64,000 nt of DNA. Origin: Thiodiazotropha sp050291245. Its GTDB lineage: Bacteria; Pseudomonadota; Gammaproteobacteria; Chromatiales; Chromatiaceae. Shown piece by piece: positions 1-8,090 of this stretch. The translations under genes were made by a program, and so were the position numbers. The stretch covers positions 42,373-106,372 of the forward strand of contig JBNKJP010000016.1 of assembly GCA_050291245.1 (NCBI GenBank), in the 5' to 3' direction. Under the pieces are notes generated by a model that did not search any database, was not told the origin of the DNA, and saw only the letters and a list, made by a program, of their open reading frames with translations. Positions within the stretch are counted from its first letter, which is position 1. The number at the start of each line of letters is the position of its first letter.

Positions 1-133
1 TCTGTCGTTCGATCGTATCGCGCACCGAAGATCCGAAATTACGATCCAGCAGCGTAGGTTCGGATTCACAACCAACAACAAACACGCCAAGTATCAGCAT
101 CAGAATGGACAGGCTGTTTTGGAATCTAGACAT
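1..133 (-). CDS. Tad-locus small lipoprotein, partial (runs off the left edge)
   Basis: An ATG at 133 opens a frame that continues past the window edge, so only about 44 N-terminal residues are visible. They show a short hydrophobic signal peptide ending in a lipobox (VVGC), so the product is probably an outer-membrane lipoprotein. The mature part begins CESEPTLLDRNFGSSVRDTI, which resembles small Tad-locus proteins that carry a D-FG-SVR motif after the lipidated cysteine. It starts 20 bp after the secretin gene and is the last visible gene of the Tad operon. The exact family cannot be fixed from this fragment. Confidence 0.65.
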   Translation of the reverse strand, partial: MSRFQNSLSILMLILGVFVVGCESEPTLLDRNFGSSVRDTIERQ

Positions 134-153
134 GATACGTTCTCCACGAAGGA

Positions 154-1758
154 TCAGAATTCATGACCGAACTTGCCCTCGGTCCCTGTTTTGTCCGGCC
201 CCAATGAAGGATGTCTTCCCTCCATCTTGCCCAACAGATAAAACTCGGTGTCGCTCGGTTCGACGAAATCGTCGGTGGGCAGTTTCGCCAGTTCTCCATC
301 GAACGCCTTGGCCAGACGCGGTGTCACGAAGATCACCAGCTCCGTCTGACCCTTGACGAACTCCTGACTGCGAAACAGCGCGCCAAGAATGGGGATATCA
401 GCCAGACCGGGAAACTTGCGCACATTCTCACGCAGGTTTTCACTGATCAGGCCCGCGATCGCAATGGTCTGACCGCTCGGTACCTCTACGGTGGCGTTGG
501 CCGCCCGCTTGCTCAGCGCTGGGATGAAATAGTTGGTCGATGAGAGTCCTTCGGCGAAACCCAGCCGCAAGGCGTTGTCGTCAGCCAATTCCGATACCGA
601 GACATTAACCTTCAGACTGACCAGCCCTGAATCGAGCACCACCGGAACGAATACCAGCCCCACGCCGTACTCCTTGAACTGCACTGTCACACCACCATCG
701 GTCTGGGGCACCGGAATCGGAAACTCTCCGCCGGAGATGAACTTCGCCTCCTGACCGCTCAGGGTCGTCAGGTTGGGTTCGGCCAGGACCTTGGCCAACC
801 CCTTGTTCTTGGCCGCGTCGACCACCAGTTCGAACAGAAAGTGGCCACTCAGATACTGCATGTACAGGCCCGTGTCCTCGATCCCGCTCTGGTTCGGCGC
901 GAACTCGTTGACCGCCGGCCCCCACACACTCTCACTGTTGAATACCGGCACACGGACATCCCCCAACGTCGGATCGCTGATAATCGCATCGGGAAAAGTC
1001 GCGCCACCGTTGACTGCGCCAAACTTCCAGGATGAGTGATTCGAAAAGGCGTTGAAATCGATATCGAGCCGGCGTACCAGGCTGCGTGAAATCTCGGCCA
1101 CCTTGACCTCGAGCAACACTTGTTGCGCCCCGCCGATCTGCAACAGATTCAACAACTGCTCGCTTTTGTCCTTCTGACCATTGTTTTGTTCGTCCATGAG
1201 ATAGGTCTTGGCCAGATCCAACGCCGCGCTCATCTTCTGCGGACAAGAGACTTCGCCGCTCAATACAATGCTCTCCTGAGAGGAGGCCACCTGAATGTTC
1301 TCTTCCGGCAAAAAATGGTGCAGCTTTTGTTTTAAGCCGGCGAGGTCATGGGTGACCTGCAGACCGATGATCTCCTGTACCCGTTTCTGTCTGTCCCACA
1401 CGATGGCGTTGGTCGTCCCCAGACGCTTGCCTACCAGGTAGATTTCGTGTGAGTTGATCACCAGCATATCCACTAACTCGGGATTGGCCACCGAGACCTG
1501 TCCCACCGATTTGGGCAGTTTGAGCACGATGGATTTATGCAATGGCACATTCACACTCTGCCGCTCTTGCGCCATCACCCCATAGGGATGCTCGGAAAAA
1601 GACTCGGCAAACAGCACGAGCGGAGTCCATGAAAGCAGCACGATAACGATCCAGAACAGCAATAACCCTCGATACATGCTCGTCTCGGCTTTGGAAATCT
1701 TGCTCTGTTTACCCGCTCGACGGTAAGTCTTATGCTTAATCTCTGTGTGATTGTCCAT
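154..1758 (-). CDS. cpaC: Flp/Tad pilus outer-membrane secretin (CpaC/RcpA family)
   Basis: This secretin subunit should form the outer-membrane channel for Flp pilus export. The 534-residue product has a hydrophobic signal segment at about 29-50, then a pilus-formation N-terminal domain (about 65-135), a BON-like stretch (about 140-185) and the secretin core (about 205-490). Diagnostic motifs are VPSGQTIAIAGLI, FPGLADIPILGALFRS and the closing beta-strand VIFVTPRLA. The ATG at 1758 leaves a polar 27-residue leader before the signal; Met28 (MYRGLLLFW) is a possible alternative start. It lies 22 bp after cpaB and before the lipoprotein. Family assignment is firm; the symbol follows Caulobacter usage. 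Confidence 0.92.
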   Translation of the reverse strand: MDNHTEIKHKTYRRAGKQSKISKAETSMYRGLLLFWIVIVLLSWTPLVLFAESFSEHPYGVMAQERQSVNVPLHKSIVLKLPKSVGQVSVANPELVDMLVINSHEIYLVGKRLGTTNAIVWDRQKRVQEIIGLQVTHDLAGLKQKLHHFLPEENIQVASSQESIVLSGEVSCPQKMSAALDLAKTYLMDEQNNGQKDKSEQLLNLLQIGGAQQVLLEVKVAEISRSLVRRLDIDFNAFSNHSSWKFGAVNGGATFPDAIISDPTLGDVRVPVFNSESVWGPAVNEFAPNQSGIEDTGLYMQYLSGHFLFELVVDAAKNKGLAKVLAEPNLTTLSGQEAKFISGGEFPIPVPQTDGGVTVQFKEYGVGLVFVPVVLDSGLVSLKVNVSVSELADDNALRLGFAEGLSSTNYFIPALSKRAANATVEVPSGQTIAIAGLISENLRENVRKFPGLADIPILGALFRSQEFVKGQTELVIFVTPRLAKAFDGELAKLPTDDFVEPSDTEFYLLGKMEGRHPSLGPDKTGTEGKFGHEF

Positions 1759-1780
1759 GACTGACTCTCTTGCTCGTTAC

Positions 1781-2575
1781 TCAATTGGTCACCAGAATCC
1801 GGCTCTTCTCGATCCCTTTGATAACATCCACCCGATATCCGAATGAACGTTTCGTGACGGAAGCTTTTTTTCCTGTCTTCACAACCGTTTTTGTCGGATC
1901 GGCCTTCGGACTTGCTGTTGCCTTGTCGAGGGGATTGCGCAGGGTCAGTTGCAATTTGCCCTCTTCGGTGGCTTTGACAATCTGCTCGGCCTGACTGGGC
2001 GTGACCTCCAGGGTTACGGCGCGCACGATCACCGGATCGTTTTTATCGGAACTCACGGTCTGATCCACCGCCAACACCTTCAGGTTCTCGACGATGGTTT
2101 TGGAGGTCATTCCTCGATTGCCCGCTTCACGTTTTGTGGAGACCACATCGACCCGGTTGCTCGGCAACAGAAAACCGGCTACGCCGATCACATCGTTGAC
2201 CCGCACGGCCAGCGCCCGTTTGCCATTCTCGATCACCGCCGCCAACGGGCTGCCCCCCTCAAACAAGGTGAGGCGCTTTTCGGTTAGAATCTCCCCCTCA
2301 TACAAGGGCTGGGTCACCACCCTTCCAAGGGCGTCGTCGAGGTTGGTGATACTGTCCTCGGAGATAGCCTCGGAAGGCAGGGGCATCACCTTGAGATGGG
2401 TGGCCTGCAGTTGGGCGCCGACCGGGATATCCCCGGTAGTGACCACCACCTGCCCGGTTTGCTGCTGATGCTCTGCAGCGCCCAATCTCTGGCTGATCCA
2501 GCTGTTCGCCACCATCGCCGCCAACCCGGCGATACAGAGGGAAAGAACAAGGGTTAACAAGGCTCTGACCTTCAT
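1781..2575 (-). CDS. cpaB: Flp pilus assembly protein CpaB/RcpC
   Basis: CpaB/RcpC is a periplasmic partner of the Tad secretin. The 264-residue product has an N-terminal signal anchor (MKVRALLTLVLSLCIAGLAA) followed by a SAF/AFP-like domain (VVVTTGDIPVGAQLQ, about 45-110) and the RcpC core (about 115-215, with GVAGFLLPSNRVDVV). The frame is open to 2671, but the ATG at 2575 is preferred. It has a good GGAGG ribosome site and starts 4 bp after the stop of the upstream ATPase gene, whereas the extra 32 residues would overlap that gene. Confidence 0.9.
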   Translation of the reverse strand: MKVRALLTLVLSLCIAGLAAMVANSWISQRLGAAEHQQQTGQVVVTTGDIPVGAQLQATHLKVMPLPSEAISEDSITNLDDALGRVVTQPLYEGEILTEKRLTLFEGGSPLAAVIENGKRALAVRVNDVIGVAGFLLPSNRVDVVSTKREAGNRGMTSKTIVENLKVLAVDQTVSSDKNDPVIVRAVTLEVTPSQAEQIVKATEEGKLQLTLRNPLDKATASPKADPTKTVVKTGKKASVTKRSFGYRVDVIKGIEKSRILVTN

Positions 2576-2579
2576 GTTT

Positions 2580-3923
2580 CTATACCTCCAGAAAATAGTT
2601 ACGCCACGCCCAACGCAGGCTGGGCCGATCGATCCGGCCACCCCCCAGATAACGCCGATAGTCCAAGGCAAGTTGCAGAAGATCCCGGGGATGGCAGGGC
2701 AACAACGGAATACGCTGTTTGGTGTAGAGTTCGCAGATCACAAAATCCAGGCAGTCCCGATCGAATGGGATGCCCAGTTGGTCGCAACTCTGTTGCCAGA
2801 TCTTTTCGTATTCGTTAGGCGTCGAGGGCCGAAAGCGCAGCTTGTAACCGATACGGCGCAAAAAGGCCTCGTCCACCAGTGCCTTCGGCGGCAAATTGGT
2901 GGAGAAAACCAGAACCAGTTCGAAGGGAATGCTAAAACGCTCGCCGCTGTTCAACGCGAGTTGGTCACGGCGCTCCTCCATCGGCAGGATCCAGCGATTG
3001 AGCAAGGCGACCGGCGGTATGCGTTGCCGTCCCAGATCGTCGATGATCAATAACCCGCCGTTGGCCTTGAGTTGCAACGGCGCGGTGTAGATCCGCTTCG
3101 CGGAGTTGTACTGCAGATCGAGCATCTCCAGAGTCAGCTCGCCAGCTCCGACAACCACCGGGCGTTCACACCAGACAAAGCGGTTATCGATTCCCTGACG
3201 CAGATGGGTTTCTTGTGGCGAGGGCTCTTGGGGAAGCGGATGGTGCACACTCGCATCGAAAATCCGAATCATGCTGTCGCCCACGGTCAGGGCATGAGGC
3301 AACAGCATGGGAGGCCCCAAGGCCCGCCGCAGGCGCCGGGCGATAAAGCTTTTGCCGGTTCCCGGCTCGCCATAGATAAAAATCGCCCGGCCGGAATGGA
3401 TCGCCGGTCCCAGGCGGCTGATCAAGGCCGGATCGATAACCGTATCGGAAAAGCGTTCGACAAACCGTTCCCGGGTCAGTGGGAAGCATCTGGGAGACTG
3501 AGCGGAGAGCACCTTTTCGTACTGCTCCAGGGTGACAGGCGCCGCACCGCAATAGCCCTCTCGTCGAAAAGCCTCGGCCGCACTCGCTTGTCCCCGCTCA
3601 GTCAAACGAAAGCGCAGCAACTGACCGCCGTCATGCTGAGTGCTCAATTCCACCCGCCCCTGGTCGCGCAGCAGCTGTAGCAACTCCTCCACCACCACAC
3701 CCGGCAAGGCCAGGCGTGACGCCAATTCACCCAGATCCAGTACGCCTGACTGCGAAAACAACTTACAGGCCAGATCGGCAAGTAACCCGGTCGAAAGTCC
3801 GGTTTCGGCCAAGGATGCCGGCTTCGTGACCAATGTCAAAAGATCGCTCAGGTGCTCTTCCTCACTTTCTGAGCTTTGTGCATTCAGCGTGTTTCTGTTG
3901 CTGTCGGAGCGTGCCTTCAACAT
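2580..3923 (-). CDS. AAA+ ATPase with N-terminal winged-helix-like region, Tad-locus associated
   Basis: The 447-residue protein lies between tadV and cpaB with only 4 bp on either side, so it belongs to the Tad operon. It is not the TadA/CpaF secretion ATPase. The first 130 residues look like a winged-helix region (LGELASRL, then a RFRLTERG wing). The rest is an AAA+ module with Walker A GEPGTGKSF, Walker B LLIIDDLG, a sensor-1-like FSTN and an arginine-rich FLRRIGYKLRFRP. MoxR-like or chaperone-type AAA+ proteins look similar, so a role in remodelling the machine or in regulation is possible. The ATG at 3923 is chosen over 3971 because the longer form would overlap tadV. Confidence 0.75.
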   Translation of the reverse strand: MLKARSDSNRNTLNAQSSESEEEHLSDLLTLVTKPASLAETGLSTGLLADLACKLFSQSGVLDLGELASRLALPGVVVEELLQLLRDQGRVELSTQHDGGQLLRFRLTERGQASAAEAFRREGYCGAAPVTLEQYEKVLSAQSPRCFPLTRERFVERFSDTVIDPALISRLGPAIHSGRAIFIYGEPGTGKSFIARRLRRALGPPMLLPHALTVGDSMIRIFDASVHHPLPQEPSPQETHLRQGIDNRFVWCERPVVVGAGELTLEMLDLQYNSAKRIYTAPLQLKANGGLLIIDDLGRQRIPPVALLNRWILPMEERRDQLALNSGERFSIPFELVLVFSTNLPPKALVDEAFLRRIGYKLRFRPSTPNEYEKIWQQSCDQLGIPFDRDCLDFVICELYTKQRIPLLPCHPRDLLQLALDYRRYLGGGRIDRPSLRWAWRNYFLEV

Positions 3924-3927
3924 GCGT

Positions 3928-4443
3928 CTAGACCTTTTGCATAATGAAGAAGAGGACAGATCCCAGCGCATAGAAAGGCGCCATGGGGAGGCGGTGCTTC
4001 AGCGCCAAACCCACGCCGGAAAACAACACCCGGAACTGACCGCTCAGTAACAAGGTTTGCGCAAACCCGAGCGTGTGCCCTACGCCCTCACTGACCCCCG
4101 TGCGCCAGACAAAGCGCAATGCGATAAACACTGCACCCGCTACAGCGGAAAGCGCAAAAATCGATAGGATCGCTCCCGGCCCGCAGAACAGTCCCAGGGT
4201 TGCCAACAGCTTGAGATCCCCCGCGCCTGTGAAGCGCAGCAGATATCCCGGCAGTATCAACAGAAACCCGGTGACGAATCCCGCGAGCCCCATGAGCAAA
4301 CCCGCCGTGCCCGCACTGGCAAACGCCAGACCCAACCCCCAGGGAAGACTCGCCACCAACAAGGCGTTGGGGATTCTTCCAGCATGAAGGTCATAGCCGG
4401 CCGCGACAGCGACAAGCAACAGCATGGGGAGCATGTTTCCCAT
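3928..4443 (-). CDS. tadV: Prepilin peptidase, CpaA/TadV family
   Basis: This short A24-family aspartic peptidase of about 171 residues should cleave the Flp prepilin at the inner membrane. Both catalytic aspartates are visible: one in DLHAGRIPN near the N terminus and one in the GAGDLKLLA motif. Four to five hydrophobic segments follow. It lacks the N-terminal cysteine domain present in PilD. The start is uncertain: ATG at 4443 (MGNML) or 4434 (MLPML) both put the first helix at the N terminus, and the frame is open to 4512. It sits between flp and the AAA+ ATPase. Confidence 0.88.
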   Translation of the reverse strand: MGNMLPMLLLVAVAAGYDLHAGRIPNALLVASLPWGLGLAFASAGTAGLLMGLAGFVTGFLLILPGYLLRFTGAGDLKLLATLGLFCGPGAILSIFALSAVAGAVFIALRFVWRTGVSEGVGHTLGFAQTLLLSGQFRVLFSGVGLALKHRLPMAPFYALGSVLFFIMQKV

Positions 4444-4597
4444 CTTGCCAACCAACCCTTCGATGATTCCGTTATCCCTGAACGGAAAAAAATCAAATCG
4501 ACAACAACACAACGTCGATCATTCCCGGGCTTAACTTTGAAGAGATCCCAGCTAAGCCGGGGAGACAGATAAAACGGTCGCTATACTATAGCTGCGA

Positions 4598-4777
4598 TTA
4601 AGGGGTAACATTCCCAATAGCATTACCGATTCGAGTGACAAGAGCAGTAAGCGGGGCGTTAAGGACATTTGTATACAGGGGGATCGCCACCGCCAAGACC
4701 AGTGCCACGACAATTAACCACTCCGCGGTCTCTGCGCCCGTCTCATCTTGCCAAAGGGTCATTATGAAGTGTTTCAT
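4598..4777 (-). CDS. flp: Flp/Fap-type pilin
   Basis: This 59-residue pilin has a strong ribosome site (AAGGAGAG) before the ATG at 4777. It has the type IVb signature: a short leader ending in Gly, then AETAEWLIVVALVLAVAIPL. Counting from the predicted cleavage after that Gly, Glu is at +5 as required for assembly, while +6 is Trp where Tyr is usual. It is the promoter-proximal gene of the Tad operon, upstream of the peptidase that should process it. The frame extends to 4939, but that extension has no pilin features. Confidence 0.92.
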   Translation of the reverse strand: MKHFIMTLWQDETGAETAEWLIVVALVLAVAIPLYTNVLNAPLTALVTRIGNAIGNVTP

Positions 4778-4968
4778 TCGACTCTCCTTGAGTGTTTGAA
4801 TGGATACTCGAGGAACGCCGGATCGTTTGTTACGGACAGCGCCGTTGCAAACCATCGAGCCATCGAGCCAGAAGCCTGAGAGGCTTCCGCTCACCCACCA
4901 TCCTTTGCTACTCTCCCCGTCCAGAATAGCGGCGTCCAAATCTCAATTCAGGAAAGCAGCAATGATTG

Positions 4969-4985
4969 AGCATAATAGGTGCCAA
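4969..4985 (-). promoter_or_regulatory. Candidate sigma-54 promoter of the flp-tad operon
   Basis: Read on the minus strand, the site is TTGGCACCTATTATGCT. It has the -24 element TGGCAC and a -12 element ATGC, with the GG and GC doublets at the spacing required for sigma-54. The pilA promoter in this window carries the same ATGC variant. Transcription would start near 4957, leaving a leader of about 180 nt before flp. No activator site was identified. Confidence 0.55.
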
Positions 4986-5671
4986 GGTTGTTTTGAAAAT
5001 GTTCTTACCGTCCCAACAATCCCTTTCATCATGTTTATGTGCCAAACATCTTTTTATGCTTGAGACACGATTCTTGCCCAGGACTATGTCTCATGACAAA
5101 AAGTCAAACAGTCGCTAACGAGGTATCTATTAATCGACCCTAAGTAGCTGATTGAATGACGGATAGACCCTCGCGAATCCACCTGACGAGTGCAGAGAAA
5201 AAACGCACGGAAGATTTGCTGATGCCGGGGGTTACCGGCACACGGAAGGCGAGCGCGATATCTTTGCGCATGTCGCATTTAACACAGCATCAAGAATGGG
5301 TTTGGAATATTTACACGGCATGCAACGATACGAAATCAACGATCTGTTAACTATTTCGACACATTGAACTATCGCATCCATGTTTTCTGTTTTTATAGAT
5401 ATTACATTCTGTTAACGAACGTCACAGCTTTTTGCATGAAGCCCGTTGCGCCTCTACTTCGTATTTAACAACAATCCAAGAATCTACCGTCTAAATTATT
5501 GTTTAATTTTTCGACACTTGATCTATCCAAGGAAAAACAATTTTTTCCAAATCAGTCCAATCTTCGTAATCTTCATTAATGGTCTTCTCCCGCTACTTTG
5601 ATAGTGAGTAACATCTCCATCACGGCGTATCGACGCAGATTAGTGGTGAGGGAGGAGACCGATTTCATCGG
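4986..5671. other. AT-rich non-coding gap between the flp promoter and the 3' end of tex
   Basis: No convincing gene lies here. The short open frames on either strand have no recognisable family and no clear ribosome site. The stretch 5340-5600 is distinctly AT-rich compared with its neighbours and could hold upstream activator or nucleoid-protein sites for the Tad operon, but no specific site is proposed. A short hairpin (ACCGAT/ATCGGT) at 5658-5672 overlaps the tex stop and lacks a T tract. Confidence 0.5.
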
Positions 5672-7984
5672 TTAGCCTTTCCCGATTCGGGCGAAGGCCG
5701 CGGCCATCGCACCGGCCGGGGCCTGGGTTTGCGGTTTCTTACCCGGCCGCCGGGGCTTACCCTCTTTCCGGACATCCCCGCCACGCCGGGTCTCCCTGGG
5801 CTGCGCGGAGGCCTCGTCGGTCAGACGCATGCTCAAACCGATACGCCGGCGGGGAATGTCCACTTCCATCACCTTGACCTTGACCAGATCCCCCGCCTTG
5901 ACCACATCATGGGGATCCTTGACGAACCGGTCTGCCAGGGCGGAGATGTGCACCAGGCCGTCCTGATGGACCCCGATGTCGACGAAGGCACCGAAGTTGG
6001 TCACGTTGGTCACCACCCCCTCCAGGATCATGCCATCCTGCAGGTCCTCGAGGGTCTCGACCCCCTCCTTGAAACTGGCGGTCTTGAACTCCGGACGGGG
6101 GTCTCGGCCCGGCTTCTCCAGTTCATGGATGATGTCCCGCACCGTGGGCAGACCGAACTTATCATCGGTATAATCATTCGCCGCCAGGGTGTTGAGAAAG
6201 CGGCTATCGCCGATCAACTGGGTCATCGGCCGGCCGGTTTTCGCCAGGATGCGCTCCACCACCGGATAGGCCTCCGGGTGTACGGAGGAGGCGTCCAGGG
6301 GATCGTCACCGTTCATGATGCGCAGGAATCCTGCGCACTGCTCGAAGGCCTTGGCCCCCAGTCGGGGTACCTCGAGGATCTGCCGGCGATTGCGGAAAGA
6401 GCCGTTTTCCTCCCGGTACCGGACGATATTCGCCGCGAGACTGGAAGAGAGCCCGGCTACCCGCTGCAGCAGGGGCACCGAGGCCATATTGATATCCACC
6501 CCGACCCCGTTGACGCAATCCTCCACCACCGCGTCGAGCTGGCGTGCGAGTTTCACCTGGGAGACATCGTGCTGGTACTGCCCCACACCGATGGATTTCG
6601 GATCGATCTTCACCAATTCGGCGAGGGGATCCTGCAGTCGGCGGGCGATGGAGACCGCCCCGCGCAGGGAGACATCCAGATCCGGAAACTCTTCGGCGGC
6701 GAAGGCCGAGGCGGAATAGACCGAAGCCCCCGCCTCGCTGACCATCACCTTGGTCAGCCCCAGTTGGGGAAACTGACGGATCAGATCAGCGGCCAGCTTA
6801 TCGGTCTCACGGGAGGCGGTGCCGTTGCCGATGCTGATCAGTTGCGCCTGGTGACGCCGCGCCAGGTCGGCGAGTAATCCGATCGACTCCTGCCAGTGTT
6901 TTTTCGGCACATGGGGATAGATGGTCGCAGTCTCCAGCAGCTTGCCGGTCTGGTCCACCACCGCCACCTTAACCCCGGTGCGCAGCCCCGGATCCAGGCC
7001 GATGGTGGTGCGCGGTCCGGCGGGCGCGGCCAGCAGCAAGTCATGCAGGTTGCGGGCGAAGACCTGGATCGCCTCCTGCTCCGCAGCCTCCCGCAGACGG
7101 GTCTTGAGGTGGGTGTCGAGATGGGTGAGAATCTTGATCCGCCAGGCCCAGCGCACCACCCCTTGCAACCAGGCATCCGCCCCCCGGCCCTGTTGGGTGA
7201 TGCCGAAATGTTGCGCGATCATGCCTTCCGCGATACCCGGTTCGGTGGGTTTCAGCGCCTCCTCGCCGGGCAGCACGATATCCAGGGTCAGAATCCCCTC
7301 CTGGCGCCCCCGGAACAGGGCCAGGGCACGGTGCGAGGGAATGCCGTGGAGGGCTTCCGAGGCATCGAAATAGTCGGAGAACTTCACCCCCTCTTTCTCT
7401 TTGCCCGGGATGACCTTGGAGACCAGCAGACCCTGCTCCCAGAGGTATTCGCGCAGGCTCCCCACCAGTTCGGCATCCTCGGCGAACCGCTCCATGAGGA
7501 TCTGGCGGGCGCCCTCGAGGGCCGCCTCGGCATCCGCCACCCCCTTATCCGCATCGACATAACCGGCGGCCAACTGCTGTGGATCCTGAGTAGGATCCTC
7601 GAACAGGCTCTGTGCCAAAGGCTCCAGGCCTGCCTCCCGGGCGATCTGCGCCTTGGTCCTGCGCTTGGGCTTGTAGGGAAGATAGAGATCCTCGAGACGG
7701 GTCTTGGTATCCGCCGCCAGGATGGCGCCTTTCAACGCTTCGTCCAGCTTGCCCTGCTCCTCGATGGACTTGAGCACCGTCTCCCGGCGCTCCTCGAGCT
7801 CCCGCAGATAGACCAGCCGTTCGCTGAGGTTGCGCAACTGGGTATCGTCCAGCCCCCCTGTCACTTCTTTGCGATAGCGGGCAATGAACGGAACCGTGGC
7901 CCCTTCATCCAGCAGCGTGATGGTGGCATCGACCTGGGGAACGCGAACCTGTAACTCTTCAGCAATACGACGGGAAATGGACAT
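5672..7984 (-). CDS. tex: Tex family RNA-binding transcriptional accessory protein
   Basis: The 770-residue protein has the full Tex architecture: an N-terminal helical region, a YqgF/RNase H-like domain starting near TTIGLDPGLRTGVKVAVVD (about 325-450), helix-hairpin-helix repeats (NGVGVDINMASVPLLQRVAGL and the following stretch), and an S1 RNA-binding domain (about 650-720, DGMILEGVVTNVTNFGAFVDIGV). A basic, low-complexity tail ends it. The ATG at 7984 is preferred to the TTG one codon earlier. It follows ugd on the same strand after about 105 bp. Confidence 0.96.
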   Translation of the reverse strand: MSISRRIAEELQVRVPQVDATITLLDEGATVPFIARYRKEVTGGLDDTQLRNLSERLVYLRELEERRETVLKSIEEQGKLDEALKGAILAADTKTRLEDLYLPYKPKRRTKAQIAREAGLEPLAQSLFEDPTQDPQQLAAGYVDADKGVADAEAALEGARQILMERFAEDAELVGSLREYLWEQGLLVSKVIPGKEKEGVKFSDYFDASEALHGIPSHRALALFRGRQEGILTLDIVLPGEEALKPTEPGIAEGMIAQHFGITQQGRGADAWLQGVVRWAWRIKILTHLDTHLKTRLREAAEQEAIQVFARNLHDLLLAAPAGPRTTIGLDPGLRTGVKVAVVDQTGKLLETATIYPHVPKKHWQESIGLLADLARRHQAQLISIGNGTASRETDKLAADLIRQFPQLGLTKVMVSEAGASVYSASAFAAEEFPDLDVSLRGAVSIARRLQDPLAELVKIDPKSIGVGQYQHDVSQVKLARQLDAVVEDCVNGVGVDINMASVPLLQRVAGLSSSLAANIVRYREENGSFRNRRQILEVPRLGAKAFEQCAGFLRIMNGDDPLDASSVHPEAYPVVERILAKTGRPMTQLIGDSRFLNTLAANDYTDDKFGLPTVRDIIHELEKPGRDPRPEFKTASFKEGVETLEDLQDGMILEGVVTNVTNFGAFVDIGVHQDGLVHISALADRFVKDPHDVVKAGDLVKVKVMEVDIPRRRIGLSMRLTDEASAQPRETRRGGDVRKEGKPRRPGKKPQTQAPAGAMAAAFARIGKG

Positions 7985-8090
7985 CAATGAGAGATCCTGT
8001 GAGGTGTGTAATCAGGGATTGAGATATTAATCAACGCCATGACCGGGGGCGTTGGTTTTCCCCCGGTTGGTCAGCTAACCACTTGGGGAA

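Noticed and set aside
5084..5350. Two 64-codon frames on opposite strands in the flp-tex gap.
   Set aside because: They overlap, have no domain, hydrophobic segment or ribosome site, and lie in AT-rich DNA where short frames are expected.
5729..7954. Two long plus-strand frames opposite tex (382 and 352 codons).
   Set aside because: They mirror tex codon structure, have no family match and no ribosome sites; tex on the minus strand is unambiguous.
8042..8067. Hairpin ACCGGGGG/CCCCCGGT between ugd and tex as a terminator.
   Set aside because: The stem is real, but there is no T tract on either strand and the loop is long; not called as a rho-independent terminator.
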